Made by a program: the position numbers and the translations under genes
Assembly: GCA_020041925.1 (NCBI GenBank)
Contig: CP083409.1
Direction: 5' to 3' (one strand)
Source: Faucicola osloensis_D
Lineage (GTDB): Bacteria > Pseudomonadota > Gammaproteobacteria > Pseudomonadales > Moraxellaceae
DNA: 64,000 bases
The notes under the pieces: model-generated
What the model was told of the DNA's origin: nothing
The model's input: only the letters and a program-made list of their open reading frames with translations
Database searches by the model: none
Shown: positions 46,024 through 57,461 of the stretch, piece after piece
Layout: the number at the start of each line of letters is the position of its first letter
Position numbering within the stretch: the stretch's first letter is position 1

Positions 46024-48690
46024 ATGCAGCTTTATTGCCCATCTGCGCAAGATAAATTTTGTCGTGTGTTCAGTAAATGTTTACTGTTAGTGGTGCTATT
46101 TACCACGTTCTCGTCAGCTTGGGCAGGACTGCCGTTGCCTGGTAGTCAGATTATCAATATTGCCAGCGGTGATTATATCGATGAACAAGGTAATACCTTG
46201 GTCATTGATTCTAATCCAGTGTCGTTAACGATTCAGGAAGTCCGCGCGCTGAGCCTTACCAATAATCAAAACCAGGTAGGGCTCATTGGTGCTAAGTTAA
46301 ACTTTCCCCACGTTCTTACTAATACCGGTAATGTGGCTGATAGCTATACGCTTAACGTGGCACAAGCATCGAACGACAACTTTGATTTAACTAATGTGGC
46401 TGTGTATGCTGACCGTGACCAAAATGGTATTCCTGATGATAATATTAACTTACTAAACACGGGGTCTACTTTATCTTTAGATGCTGGCGAATCAATATCG
46501 ATTGTTGTTGCTGGTACGATACCCACGACAGCTAGCAAGACCAATCAAGCAAACTTTACTTTAACAGCAACGAGTAAAACCTCAAGCAGTGTCACCCAAA
46601 GCGTCAATGACATCGCACAAGTTATTGATGATGCGGTAATTTTAGTGACTAAATCACAAAGTGTAAGCAGTGGCAATAGTATTCAAGATGTGACATATAC
46701 ATTAAGCTACACCAATAATGGCAGTGCGCCGGGTAAGCTTATTGTGACAGATATTTTAGATTCGGGGTTAGCGTATGTAAGTAGCAGCGCTCGCTGGAGC
46801 AATGGTAGTGGCACATTAACCGAGGCTGATGATAACGAAAGCTTTGCCAATACGGGTATCAAATACAAGGTCGTCGGTAATCAAATACAGTTTGAATTGG
46901 CCAACATTCCCGCTTTAACTACAGGCGCCATCAGCTTTAAAGCAACAGTGAATGACATCAAGCTGGCAACCATTGCAAATACTGCAGATTATAGTCAATA
47001 TACGGTCAATGGTACTACAGCCATTAGAACCACTAAGACTAACACTGTGATTTATCGCAATCAGTATACTTATGGCGTCATTGCAAATGTCACGTCAACC
47101 GGTAGTAGTGATAATGGCAACCCCAATCAAGCACCCGACAATTTAACTACTAAACCTGCTATCAACGCTGGACAAGAGGTGTTGTTTGATGATTATATTT
47201 GGAACACTGGCAGCACGACGGACAGCTTTAATTTAACGGTTAGCTCAGCAGGATTGCCAGCATGTGCGAGTGTAAAACTATATGCCAGTGATGGACGCAC
47301 ACCGCTAGTTGATAGCAATAATGATGGGATTGTCGATACCGGCATCTTGGCAGCTGGGGCTAGTCGCGCTATCAAGTTAGGTATCAGCACCACTGCCAAC
47401 TGTAGCGCCAGTCAAGCTATTTATGCCGATTTAACAGCGACTTCGGTCACTGACACCACAAAATTCAATGCCGTTCGTAATCAAATCACGGCTGTAATCG
47501 TGGGTAGCACTGATTTATACAATAGCGATAACTCAGGATATGGCGTAGGCAACATTGATAATAATGGCGCGGCATTTGTTAACAAAGTTCTTCAGCAAGG
47601 CAAGGCCGTCTTTCCGTTAATCGTTAATAATAGCGCGCCTATCGCTAATAACTACACCTTGTATGCATCCAATCAAGCTATTAATTTGAACAACCCAGTT
47701 AATGGCTTACCCGATGGGTGGCAAGTAAGTTTTTATGAAGGCGATGCCAGCTGTACCACGTTAGGCAAGCAAATTACGCAAACAGGCAGTGTGGCAGCAG
47801 GGACAAGTAAGAATTACTGCGCCGTCGTACAAGCTAGCAGTACCATTACCAACACTAGCTTAGCGATTTGGTTTGCGGTCAAATCCGCCATTAATGGACA
47901 GGGCGATGTTATAAAAAATCAAGTAAACGTCGAACCCTATCGCGGCTTTACCCTGCAAAATGACCAACAAGGACAAGTAGATGTTGCAGGCACCGTGGTA
48001 TATTTACACAGCCTAAAAAACATCGGCAGCCTGACCGAAGGCACAAGCACGGGTCAAGTGCTATTAAAGGTGACGCCGCTCAATAACCAAGATAATTTTA
48101 ACTATACCTTATACTATGATGCTAATAATAACGGTTTGTTAGATAGCACAGACCCTATTGCCAATGATTTAGCAACCATCACTAACAATGCAGGTCTTGC
48201 CTCTAATCAAACCATTCAGTTATTACTTAAAGTGCAAGCGCCACCTACTGCCAAGCAAGGTATCACCAGTCAAGTGACCCTCGTGGTTGAACCAGTCGGT
48301 ACGTTACAAGGCTTGAGCGCCACGTCAGTGCAAAATACCGATGTCACTACTGTGGGTATCAACCAGCTGCGCTTGGTAAAATCGCAAGCCAGCACACCTT
48401 GTGGCATCAGTGATTTAACCACGTTAAATTATAGCGTATCAGCCGTACAGGTTAAACCAAACCAGTGTGTAGCCTATCGCTTAACGGTCAACAATGACAG
48501 CGCGACTCAAGCTAAAAGCGTGACAATCGCTGACAGTGCTCCGGCATTTACCACATTAAAAACCTCGCCAGCACCAAGCGTGACACAGGGCACGGTCACA
48601 GTAAATCAAGGCAGCATCAAAGCAGATGTCGGTACACTCGATGCCAGTCAGAAAGCAGCTCTATATTTTTTAATTTTAGTAAACCCCTAA
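46024..48690 (+). CDS. Secreted DUF11-type repeat protein (paralog 1)
   Basis: An 888-residue exported protein. After a signal peptide (about residues 15-35, ending SSAWA) comes a conserved GSQIINIASGDYIDEQG start shared with its neighbours. It is built from beta-rich DUF11-like repeats. Acidic loops such as DRDQNGIPDD and DANNNGLLD resemble calcium-binding thrombospondin-3 motifs. It ends with a DUF11-like domain (CVAYRLTVNND). The ATG at 46024 is chosen because it gives a clean signal peptide; an upstream TTG is in frame. It heads an operon with paralog 2, 17 bp away. Probably a cell-surface or matrix protein. Confidence 0.8.
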   Translation: MQLYCPSAQDKFCRVFSKCLLLVVLFTTFSSAWAGLPLPGSQIINIASGDYIDEQGNTLVIDSNPVSLTIQEVRALSLTNNQNQVGLIGAKLNFPHVLTNTGNVADSYTLNVAQASNDNFDLTNVAVYADRDQNGIPDDNINLLNTGSTLSLDAGESISIVVAGTIPTTASKTNQANFTLTATSKTSSSVTQSVNDIAQVIDDAVILVTKSQSVSSGNSIQDVTYTLSYTNNGSAPGKLIVTDILDSGLAYVSSSARWSNGSGTLTEADDNESFANTGIKYKVVGNQIQFELANIPALTTGAISFKATVNDIKLATIANTADYSQYTVNGTTAIRTTKTNTVIYRNQYTYGVIANVTSTGSSDNGNPNQAPDNLTTKPAINAGQEVLFDDYIWNTGSTTDSFNLTVSSAGLPACASVKLYASDGRTPLVDSNNDGIVDTGILAAGASRAIKLGISTTANCSASQAIYADLTATSVTDTTKFNAVRNQITAVIVGSTDLYNSDNSGYGVGNIDNNGAAFVNKVLQQGKAVFPLIVNNSAPIANNYTLYASNQAINLNNPVNGLPDGWQVSFYEGDASCTTLGKQITQTGSVAAGTSKNYCAVVQASSTITNTSLAIWFAVKSAINGQGDVIKNQVNVEPYRGFTLQNDQQGQVDVAGTVVYLHSLKNIGSLTEGTSTGQVLLKVTPLNNQDNFNYTLYYDANNNGLLDSTDPIANDLATITNNAGLASNQTIQLLLKVQAPPTAKQGITSQVTLVVEPVGTLQGLSATSVQNTDVTTVGINQLRLVKSQASTPCGISDLTTLNYSVSAVQVKPNQCVAYRLTVNNDSATQAKSVTIADSAPAFTTLKTSPAPSVTQGTVTVNQGSIKADVGTLDASQKAALYFLILVNP

Positions 48691-48707
48691 CCTAATAGGA
48701 CAATACT

Positions 48708-51404
48708 ATGACTGATTTTCGTCACAAGCTTTCCTCTTTTGTCCAACCAAGTGGGGGGACAGCTTGCCGTAAATGGCTAAAATTGGCTGGTTTGACAGTG
48801 GCTATTTTGTGGACTCATCAAGCCAGCGCCGGTGTGCTGGCGGGAGATATTATTAGTAATATGGCAGTTGGGGAATACAAGGAAGAAGGCTCAAACGTTG
48901 TCCAAACCAGCCGCTCTAATCTGGTACAAACCACGATTTTACCTGTCTATGCAGCAACGTTAGTGGCGGATCGTAGCCAAAATGCTCAAAACGGCCAAAC
49001 CATTCAATTCCCGCACGTGCTCACCAATACTGGTAATATCACTGATACCTATAATTTATCAACCCAAAACCTGACGAGTGATAGCTTTGACGTCAATAAT
49101 ATTAAAATCTATGCGGATACTAACCAAGACGGCATAGCTGATAATATCAATAATTTAAGCAGCATCACCCTGGCACCCGGTCAATCTACAGGCCTTATCG
49201 TTGAAGCCCAAGTTCCCGTAACAGGCACGACAGGCGTGGTGCTGGGCAACAGTGCTAAATTAAGCTTAGTTGCCAGCTCGACCAATAACAATACCCTATC
49301 ACTTAATAACACTGACACTGTGACTTTGTCCAATAGCGCCATTGTTACAGTCACCAAATCGTTTTTTGTCCAAAATGATACTACCTACGTGCGTCTTGAT
49401 TACGCTAATCAAAGCTCAATGGATAGTGGTCAAGTGATACTTACAGACACCTTACATGCCAGTCTGTCTTATCAGTCGGGCAAAGAAACTTGGCGCGGTA
49501 CCGCGCTTAACCCCGCGTCTGGTAGTAATGACCCCAGCGGTATTGACTATTATCTTGATACAGACGGCCGCACAGTCAAGGCTACTTTAACCAGTATCCC
49601 TGCCAACAGTACAGGCAATATCCAATTTGCTGTCAATGTTGTACAGACCACGGCTGGTGCTATTTTCAATACTGTCAATGTCAACTACGATCATGATAAT
49701 AATACTAGCACCGCTAATATTTCTACTACTTCCAACACTGCTCGTTGGAACATTGCGCCAATTTATCGGGTGGTGCTCAATGCCAATGCCAACAATGCCA
49801 ATAACAGCGGCAGCGATGATCAGGTTACAGCCGCGAGTATCACCGCGGGTGATGAGGTAAGCTTTACCAACTATGTTTGGAATACAGGTAACACAGACGA
49901 TCGCTTTAACCTGACTATCAATAGCGACAACTTCCCTACCCCGCATCAGGTCGAGTTCTACCGTGCCGATGGTGTGACACCGCTGCTCGATAGCAATGGT
50001 GATGGTATTCCTGATACAGGCAATTTGCCAGCAGGGGGAATGTTGCCTATTGTGGTTAAGGTTCGTTTGCCAACCACCAATGAGGGAGCCACCGGCACCG
50101 TTTATACAGTGGTGCCAAAAGCCCAGTCATTGGGGGATAGCACCCAGTCAGACACCGTTACTAATAACACCAGCATTGCTGCTACCAATATCTCAGTGGA
50201 TCTTACCAATGGCCCAGAGACTAGCAACAACGGTATAGGCAATGGCGCAACGACCAACAATGGTAATGCTTGGAAGACACTAACGGGTCAGTCAAATGGT
50301 CAAGTGGTTTTCCCTCTAACCGTCAAACATACGGGCGCTGCTACTGCTTATCAGTTCGCTGCTGATGGCGATGGTGATTTTAGCAAGCTTGAGTTACCTA
50401 CTGGCATCGCTAGTGTACGCTATTTTGACAGCACATCAGCTGACTGTAGCACACTGGGCAATGAAATTGGCCAAACTCGGCTACTTAAAAACGGTGAAAG
50501 CCAAGCTTATTGTGCGGTAGTCAAACTAAAAAATGACACGGCTACACTGACCAATGTACCTATCTATTTCAAAGTCAGTTCAGCAACTTATCAAGATACC
50601 AATACATTTGGCTTTGATACCTTAAAAAACGCGATTAATATAAATACGTTAAATGCAGTTGGTACGGTAAGTTTTGATCCAGATTTACGAGGACAAATCA
50701 CCCCTGGGGGTACCATTGTCTACACCCATACGCTGTATAACTACACCAAGACCGCTCTAACAGGGAGTTATCAATTAGTAACTCAGCATGACCAACCCGG
50801 TTTTACTAGCACCTATTATCTCGATAGTAATGCCAATGGTCAGTTTGATAGCACAGACACTTTGCTTGACCCAACCAATATTAGCGGTAGTTTATTCCCT
50901 GCAACGAGTCAGACACGTATATTTGCCAAGGTACAAAGCCCGGTCAATGCGCCAGTTGGTATGATTGACACCGCCAGCATACAGTTTAAAACCAGCACGG
51001 GCACCGTACTAGATACTGCCACTGACATTACACGCGTCACCACCACTCAACTACGTTTGTATAAGTTACAAGCCAAAGATGATGACTGCAATGGTCAAGC
51101 TGACAGTAGCTATACCACCAGTGGCTTAACCATTGGTCGAAACACCAATGGCACGGGGCAATGCGTGCTGTATCGGGTGACGGTTAAAAATGAAGGGGCA
51201 ACGGCAATCGGACAATTTAATTTTCGCGATGCAACACCGGCAGCCACAACCATGGAATTTGCGCCAACTTGTGCTAGCTGTACTAGTGGTAGTATCGTTG
51301 CTCCTGCTAAAGGCGCATCCGGTACGCTAAGTGGTCAGCTACCCAGCGTTGCACCAAACACCAGTTATAACTTTGAATTTGGGGTGCGTTATGTGGGTAA
51401 ATGA
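48708..51404 (+). CDS. Secreted DUF11-type repeat protein (paralog 2)
   Basis: An 898-residue paralog of the preceding gene with the same plan: signal peptide ending QASA (about residue 41), a GDIISNMAVGEYKEEG start domain, a FPHVLTNTGNITDTYNL module, calcium-loop motifs (DTNQDGIADN, DSNGDGIPD, DSNANGQFD) and a final CVLYRVTVKNEG domain. It lies 13 bp upstream of the next gene's start. A duplication origin is clear from the domain-by-domain match with paralog 1. Confidence 0.8.
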   Translation: MTDFRHKLSSFVQPSGGTACRKWLKLAGLTVAILWTHQASAGVLAGDIISNMAVGEYKEEGSNVVQTSRSNLVQTTILPVYAATLVADRSQNAQNGQTIQFPHVLTNTGNITDTYNLSTQNLTSDSFDVNNIKIYADTNQDGIADNINNLSSITLAPGQSTGLIVEAQVPVTGTTGVVLGNSAKLSLVASSTNNNTLSLNNTDTVTLSNSAIVTVTKSFFVQNDTTYVRLDYANQSSMDSGQVILTDTLHASLSYQSGKETWRGTALNPASGSNDPSGIDYYLDTDGRTVKATLTSIPANSTGNIQFAVNVVQTTAGAIFNTVNVNYDHDNNTSTANISTTSNTARWNIAPIYRVVLNANANNANNSGSDDQVTAASITAGDEVSFTNYVWNTGNTDDRFNLTINSDNFPTPHQVEFYRADGVTPLLDSNGDGIPDTGNLPAGGMLPIVVKVRLPTTNEGATGTVYTVVPKAQSLGDSTQSDTVTNNTSIAATNISVDLTNGPETSNNGIGNGATTNNGNAWKTLTGQSNGQVVFPLTVKHTGAATAYQFAADGDGDFSKLELPTGIASVRYFDSTSADCSTLGNEIGQTRLLKNGESQAYCAVVKLKNDTATLTNVPIYFKVSSATYQDTNTFGFDTLKNAININTLNAVGTVSFDPDLRGQITPGGTIVYTHTLYNYTKTALTGSYQLVTQHDQPGFTSTYYLDSNANGQFDSTDTLLDPTNISGSLFPATSQTRIFAKVQSPVNAPVGMIDTASIQFKTSTGTVLDTATDITRVTTTQLRLYKLQAKDDDCNGQADSSYTTSGLTIGRNTNGTGQCVLYRVTVKNEGATAIGQFNFRDATPAATTMEFAPTCASCTSGSIVAPAKGASGTLSGQLPSVAPNTSYNFEFGVRYVGK

Positions 51405-51417
51405 TAGGAATAAAATT

Positions 51418-54400
51418 ATGATGATAACTATAGAAAACAAATACCCTACTATCTTGCATAATATAATCACCTTAATGAGTTTAGTTTTTATGCTCATCTT
51501 AAGTGGCTTTGCGTATGCTGCGCCCTCATCACTTGAAATGTTCAGTGGCAGTGCGACCAGTAGTAGCGGTCCAACTGTTGCTGCGCAGACATCAACCGTA
51601 CGTCTTAATGCCAATAACCCCAATGATGATGATAGCACAGCGTTTTCACCATCGATTACTGCGACCGTAGCATTTAGCAATCAACAATATACCAATGTTT
51701 CAGGCGGCGCACCAAACGGCAATGCCATGATGTTTGGTGCCAATAGCGGGAGTGGAGATACTATTACAGGATATTCTTCATGGGCACCGCTCAATGCATT
51801 CGGCAATACAAGCAGCAGTATATTTACCTCAACGGCAACTACGACTGTTGGCAAAGGTATAAGCGCCACCAGTAACTATGGCACTCAAGTATTTATCGCA
51901 ACTCAAGGACTACAAGCTGCCAATAAATCCATAAACGGGCGGCACTTGATGGGTACTATGACGATTAACTATAGCAGTCCAATCATCAACCCAGTCATTC
52001 ATCTCTCTGGTTTAGGTGGCACTTCTCGTAGTGGATTGGGGTTTTCAACCGAATTTGATTTAACCACATCAGGGTATACCTTAAACCAACTCTCTGGTAG
52101 TGGTGAGTTGACGGTTCAATCTAACAAAATCTTAAATAACGCTAGCACGATATCTGGTACCACCGGTTCGGGCGCTGCCAGTGGTAGTATACAGGTTAAA
52201 GGCGGACCAGTAACTACGCTTACCTTTAATGTTTATCTTCGGGGCGATGGTAATGGAGGCGGATGTACGTTTTTAGGATTTTGTAGTAGTAGCTATTGGG
52301 ATGATGATAACTCTCAGGCAGGTGATGCTTTTGTCATATCGCCATTATCCCTCGATGCAGCTACCGATTTGAGCATTACTAAAACTCAACGAGTCGGCAC
52401 CAGCGGCACATTTGGCGCCACCAAAGTTACAGTACCATTAAACAGTGTGGTGCAATATCAACTAACTATTAATAATAATGGCAGTTATGTCAACGGCGCA
52501 CCCTTTACCGACGCGTTACCCACAGAATTAATTAACCCAACGGTTTCCAGTAGCACTTGTGCAAGTGCATCATTCAATGGTAATACGTTAAACGGTACCT
52601 TTACTGGTGCATCAGGTGCAAGTTGTGTGGTGACCATTCAAGCTACTGCCACATCCAATGCTGATATTACTAATACAGCGACTGTATCACCACCAAATGG
52701 TATCACAGATTCGGTCACTACAAACAACAGCGCATCGGTTGAGACACGCCTCGGTAGTGGTTCGCCTGCTACTGATGTGAGCATCAGCAAAACCGATGGG
52801 CTCGACCAAGTTGCTTCTGGGGCAACAACGACTTACACATTACGCGTACACAATGATGGACCCAACCCAGTAGTGGGGGCAATTTTAAAGGATCCAGCTG
52901 CCGCTGGTCTCACTAAAGTTACTGGCACACCCACTTGTACCAAAGCGCCAGACAATAGCTGTGTTAGCTCAGTACCTAGCATTGCACAGCTTGAATCCTC
53001 AAACGGCTATACATTACCCAGTATTCCGGGTAATGGTGGTTTTTATGAATTGACTGTACAGGCAACTGTGACAGTAACTAGTGGCTCAGTCACAAACGCT
53101 GCTTCAGTCGATGTAGGCAATAATTATATCAATAGTGGTGCTAGCTGTGTCAGCAATAATGGATATGTGCGTATATTCAATAGGGCAACAGGAATATGTA
53201 CGTCGACCGATACCGATACGGTACTGGCTTCAAATTCAATAAATTTCCAATCGAATATTAGGGAGGCAGCTTTAGCCATCAGTCCGAATATTCCGACGAT
53301 TCGGCGAGGTGCAGGCGGACAGCAAACTATTACTATCACTAACAATGGTCCTGATGGCGCCAACAATACGTTCGCTACCTATACCGAGCAGCCAACTGCA
53401 GGTGTCGCCATTACCAGTGTGACTTTATCCAATGGTACAGTGTGTAACGTGACCCAGACTTCGCCAAAAATTTGGAAGTGCCCATTAGGCTATCTCGCCA
53501 ATGGCAGTAGTGCTAACTTTCTGGTGAATTATAGCACTACCACTACTGCAAATTTAAACAATTCACAGATTGAAGGCGTGGTACGTGCTGGCAGTGATGA
53601 ACTCAATCCCGGCAGTGGTGTGGGTGAAAGCGCCTATCGTATCTGGGGTGAAGAAACACAATTAACCAACGCGCCTGCAAATAGTGCATTTGCTGTGGGT
53701 TTTAACCGTACAACGGATACCACGGTGACTGGTAACTCAAATACCAATACTTATGGACCAATGTGGGAAGGCTCCGAGTTGGCATTAGCCTGGCCTGCTA
53801 ATCAGTCTAGTCCAACAGGGGGCTATTTAAAATCCTCATCCGCTGGCGGCGACAACTCTACTTACTACGCTGCTACGACCAACCAACCAGCGACTATACA
53901 GCGGTTACTACCCACTTTGGGCAACATTAGTGTCAAATTGAGTATTGGTAGTGGTTTGATTGATAATCGGCGCGGTTGGGAGGTCAAAACAGGGATTCTT
54001 GTGCCAGATAGCCAAGCCAATCTTCCTGTTACTGCTTGTATCGGAACTAGCTCGCAAAGTATCGATGACAGTGCCTATATAATGCTAAAAAATAAAACAA
54101 ATACTTCCAATACAATTTTGGGGGGAATCAATGGATGGCAAAGTTCCTCGTATGTACTTACAGTGCCTATCACCCTACAACCGGGTTATAACGTTTTGAC
54201 TTATCGTATTGCCAACCGGAATGGTAAGGGTACCAATGATGGTGGGGAGCTCAATGCAGGTGGCTTTGGCACCTTGGGTTTGCTTACCAATGGCAGTTGC
54301 TTGCCAGATGGTATAAATAATATTACCAATGTTGGTGAAAACGCTCGCATCAATATCATTGATGCAGCAGCGTTGGTCATCACCAAAACCAATTATACCG

Positions 54401-56271
54401 ATTCGGTCAATGCAATCGGCCAAACCACGTATACCTTAACTGTGGAAAATCAAGGACCCAGTGATGTCACAGGCGCTATACTAAAAGACCCTTTGGCTAC
54501 TAATATGACCAAAGGTACGCCCGTTTGTAGCACCATTGATGGCAATCAATGTACCGCAGCGACTACCCCAAATGTCAATCAACTTGAAGCTGGCTATGCC
54601 TTACCAGTGCTAGCTAGCGGGCAAAAATACATTCTTAGTGTACCAGTCACCTTAAATGCACTTACCGTCAGCTCAGTGACAAATAATGCCAGTGTGAAGA
54701 CGCCAACCAGTGTTACGGCATTGGATACTGCCTGTGTGAGCGATGCATCGAGCAATATTACTCGTAGCTTTGATGCCGCATCACAAACATGTACTACATC
54801 AGATACGGACAAAATACAGCCACGGGTTCAAATCGCTAAAACCTCGATTGGCAATGTCGGTACATTTAACTTTAATGTGACTAACGCCTCAACAAGTTCT
54901 GATAGCGTGACAACAGCGACAGCAGGTACCGCTGTGACCAGTAACGTTATTCACCATGTAGAAACCATCACTAATAGCCTGGTTATCAATGAGTTGACCA
55001 CCACGGGTTTTACGCTTTCAAGTGCCAGTTGTATAGACAATAATGCCAGTATCTCTGGTAATACTACCAATCCCATTGGCAGTCTTTCTGCTTCAACCTT
55101 GACCATTGACCCTACTTATTTAAAACCTGGGGCAAATTTTGTTTGTAGTTTTACCAATACGCTTAAACAAATTACTGTTAGCGGGAGAGTATTTGAAGAC
55201 AATAGTGGCACCACAGCTGTCAATAATAATGCCTACAATGGTGTACAAGATGCCGGTGAAACGGGCATAGCGGGTAGTAAAGTTCAATTAAAGGATAATG
55301 CAGGTACAGTTATTGCCGAAGTTTTAACCAATGCCACAGGTGATTATACGTTTAATGTATCCCCAGAAAAATTAACCAGTAATTTTGCTATTGTAGCCAC
55401 AAACGCCGCAGGCTATACCTCAGTCAGTGGCGCGGCGGGCTCAGCTGGCAGCTACAATTTATCAACTGACACTATCACGCTAAATAAAACCAGCAATTTT
55501 AATTACCCCAATAACAATTTTGGCGATGCTAAGTTGGCATTGGTGATAACACCGAATAACCAACAAACCACAATCGCTGGCGGCGTGGTTGATTATCCAC
55601 ATAAAATTAGTAGCCTTGCGGTCATTACTATGAATTCGCTTAATAGCATTCCCGCCCAGCAGCCTGCCAATAATGCTGACCAACCCTGGCAATCTGTTAT
55701 ATATCTAGATAGCGACTGTAATGGCAAAGTCGATGTGGGCGAAACTGTACTAACAGGCGCAAGAACTATTAACCCGGTTCAGCCGATTTGTGTGGTTCAC
55801 CGTGTCAACGTACCCATTAATGCCAGCGCTGGGGCACAACAAATCTTAAGCTTGCAAGCTAATGGCACTGCAACCTCAGGTAATATCCCTGTAACTAGCA
55901 ACACTGTGGCAGATACCACGCTGGTAGGTAGTGCGGGCTTAGATATGAAAAAAGGCGTGCGTGTTGTATCAAGTTGTCCATCAACTGTTAACGATACCAA
56001 TGCTTTTGTCACTGCCAACCAAGCCCGCAATGGTAACTTTTTGGAGTATGAAATTACTTATCGCAATAACAGCACTAAAAATTTGGTTGATGTCATGGTG
56101 AAAGATAGCGTACCAACGGGTATGGTATTTCAAAGTCAAACTTGTAACACTACGCCGACAGGAATAACCTGTACCCCTACGCAATCAGGGAATTCACTGA
56201 GATGGTCAATGTCTGGCAGGTTACCACCTGCGACCAGTGGTACTGTTAGGTATTGTGTATCAATACCCTAA
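51418..56271 (+). CDS. Giant secreted DUF11/SdrD_B-like protein
   Basis: A 1617-residue exported protein. Signal peptide ends AYAA (about residue 35). The N-terminal third is unlike the paralogs and glycine/serine-rich. Three DUF11 domains follow, with starts TDLSITKTQ, TDVSISKTD and LVITKTN, then an SdrD_B/CNA_B-like domain (VSGRVFEDNSG ... GETGIAGSKVQL) and a last DUF11-like domain. The start at 51418 follows a weak GGA site; an earlier in-frame start overlaps paralog 2. It closes the three-gene operon. No sorting signal or barrel is visible. Confidence 0.78.
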   Translation: MMITIENKYPTILHNIITLMSLVFMLILSGFAYAAPSSLEMFSGSATSSSGPTVAAQTSTVRLNANNPNDDDSTAFSPSITATVAFSNQQYTNVSGGAPNGNAMMFGANSGSGDTITGYSSWAPLNAFGNTSSSIFTSTATTTVGKGISATSNYGTQVFIATQGLQAANKSINGRHLMGTMTINYSSPIINPVIHLSGLGGTSRSGLGFSTEFDLTTSGYTLNQLSGSGELTVQSNKILNNASTISGTTGSGAASGSIQVKGGPVTTLTFNVYLRGDGNGGGCTFLGFCSSSYWDDDNSQAGDAFVISPLSLDAATDLSITKTQRVGTSGTFGATKVTVPLNSVVQYQLTINNNGSYVNGAPFTDALPTELINPTVSSSTCASASFNGNTLNGTFTGASGASCVVTIQATATSNADITNTATVSPPNGITDSVTTNNSASVETRLGSGSPATDVSISKTDGLDQVASGATTTYTLRVHNDGPNPVVGAILKDPAAAGLTKVTGTPTCTKAPDNSCVSSVPSIAQLESSNGYTLPSIPGNGGFYELTVQATVTVTSGSVTNAASVDVGNNYINSGASCVSNNGYVRIFNRATGICTSTDTDTVLASNSINFQSNIREAALAISPNIPTIRRGAGGQQTITITNNGPDGANNTFATYTEQPTAGVAITSVTLSNGTVCNVTQTSPKIWKCPLGYLANGSSANFLVNYSTTTTANLNNSQIEGVVRAGSDELNPGSGVGESAYRIWGEETQLTNAPANSAFAVGFNRTTDTTVTGNSNTNTYGPMWEGSELALAWPANQSSPTGGYLKSSSAGGDNSTYYAATTNQPATIQRLLPTLGNISVKLSIGSGLIDNRRGWEVKTGILVPDSQANLPVTACIGTSSQSIDDSAYIMLKNKTNTSNTILGGINGWQSSSYVLTVPITLQPGYNVLTYRIANRNGKGTNDGGELNAGGFGTLGLLTNGSCLPDGINNITNVGENARINIIDAAALVITKTNYTDSVNAIGQTTYTLTVENQGPSDVTGAILKDPLATNMTKGTPVCSTIDGNQCTAATTPNVNQLEAGYALPVLASGQKYILSVPVTLNALTVSSVTNNASVKTPTSVTALDTACVSDASSNITRSFDAASQTCTTSDTDKIQPRVQIAKTSIGNVGTFNFNVTNASTSSDSVTTATAGTAVTSNVIHHVETITNSLVINELTTTGFTLSSASCIDNNASISGNTTNPIGSLSASTLTIDPTYLKPGANFVCSFTNTLKQITVSGRVFEDNSGTTAVNNNAYNGVQDAGETGIAGSKVQLKDNAGTVIAEVLTNATGDYTFNVSPEKLTSNFAIVATNAAGYTSVSGAAGSAGSYNLSTDTITLNKTSNFNYPNNNFGDAKLALVITPNNQQTTIAGGVVDYPHKISSLAVITMNSLNSIPAQQPANNADQPWQSVIYLDSDCNGKVDVGETVLTGARTINPVQPICVVHRVNVPINASAGAQQILSLQANGTATSGNIPVTSNTVADTTLVGSAGLDMKKGVRVVSSCPSTVNDTNAFVTANQARNGNFLEYEITYRNNSTKNLVDVMVKDSVPTGMVFQSQTCNTTPTGITCTPTQSGNSLRWSMSGRLPPATSGTVRYCVSIP

Positions 56272-56343
56272 AAAATGGATTTCAAGGCTTATGAAATTTT
56301 TAAGCCACTGGCTAGGGTTATCAAGTATTGTTAATGAAACCAT

Positions 56344-56372
56344 GAAAGGCATCTTTGAAAAGGTGCCTTTTC
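56344..56372 (+). terminator. Intrinsic terminator after the DUF11 operon
   Basis: Stem AAAGGCA/TGCCTTT with an interior loop, followed by TTC. The remaining 56373-56947 is AT-rich non-coding sequence that presumably holds the promoter of the next operon; no gene is seen in it. Confidence 0.6.
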
Positions 56373-56947
56373 ATATTTGCAACCATTAACAATATGTAAT
56401 TAATCAGAAATTTTGCATAAACATGGTAAGAATGTAAGATCAGATCTATGCTGTAATAACCGATACGAATATAAGCTCTTCAGACTTTTAAATTTAAAAA
56501 AAATAATAATGTCAAAAATAATATTGACTTTTTTAATTATTTCATGGAAATAATTAGATTAGTGTATTTTTTACCTGTGGTATTTGATTTTTTATCCATC
56601 ACCATTCATCCCAATAAATGGTATTTCACTAGGGCAAAATAGTTAAAAAAACGAGTTTATTTAACTAACGATATACCGCTTATTCGATAAAACAATCATT
56701 TAGTCATTTTGTTTAATGTTAATTCTTGCAACTGTGGATTTAGTATTAGTCATCATTTATGATACTGGCATATAAATAGGTCAACATTATTTTGTTAGGT
56801 AATAACTGGGCAAGCTAAGTCTGAAATGACCACAACTTATGATTACTGCCCATAGCTATCTTTCATTATCTAGTAAATACCATGTCGATATACTTAATAT
56901 CAGTACAGTTTTGATAACTTGTATTATCGAAAGCAGGAGTTAGTCTA

Positions 56948-57424
56948 GTGCGTGCATTTAATACATTATTAGTTACAGCAGCCATCGTTGGCATTACAGG
57001 GGTATCAGTCGCAGTGACACCCCAAAAAGAGCCTGTAAGTGTGGCGCTTACTGCCAATAAACTGACCCAGAATGCTCAAGGGATAATCGTGGCACAGCCA
57101 GTCACTAAGGTAAAACCCAATGACGTTATCGAATATCGCGCGGTCTATACCAATAATACAGGTAAATCTATAAAAAACTTAACGGCCACCTTACCTATAC
57201 CGCCAGCTACTCAATTCTTAGCCAAATCTACCCCAAGCGCAACGTTAGCTAGCACAGACGGCGTGAACTTTGCTGCTATGCCACTAAAACGCAAGGTAGG
57301 CAACCAAGTCGTTAATGTACCCTTACAAGACTATCGTGCATTGCGATGGACAATTGCTGAAGTACCTGCTGGTAAATCAGTGAGCGTTTCAGCACAAACT
57401 CGTGTTAATAACGTCACCCCTTAA
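56948..57424 (+). CDS. Small exported single-domain DUF11-like protein
   Basis: A 158-residue protein with an N-terminal hydrophobic segment (FNTLLVTAAIVGITGVSVAV) serving as signal peptide and one beta-rich DUF11-like domain (VIEYRAVYTNNTGKSIKNLTATLPIP). The GTG start has a GCAGGAG site. It precedes the next paralog by 37 bp, so they form an operon. It may be a subunit or chaperone-like partner of the large repeat proteins (inference). Confidence 0.75.
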   Translation: MRAFNTLLVTAAIVGITGVSVAVTPQKEPVSVALTANKLTQNAQGIIVAQPVTKVKPNDVIEYRAVYTNNTGKSIKNLTATLPIPPATQFLAKSTPSATLASTDGVNFAAMPLKRKVGNQVVNVPLQDYRALRWTIAEVPAGKSVSVSAQTRVNNVTP

Positions 57425-57461
57425 GCCACATAAACATCCATCATTTTAGAGGTCTATATTA

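Noticed and set aside
48748..54123. G6 tracts in the DUF11 genes as phase-variation switches (about 48751 and 54117)
   Set aside because: Six bases is too short to argue for slippage, and the frames are intact.
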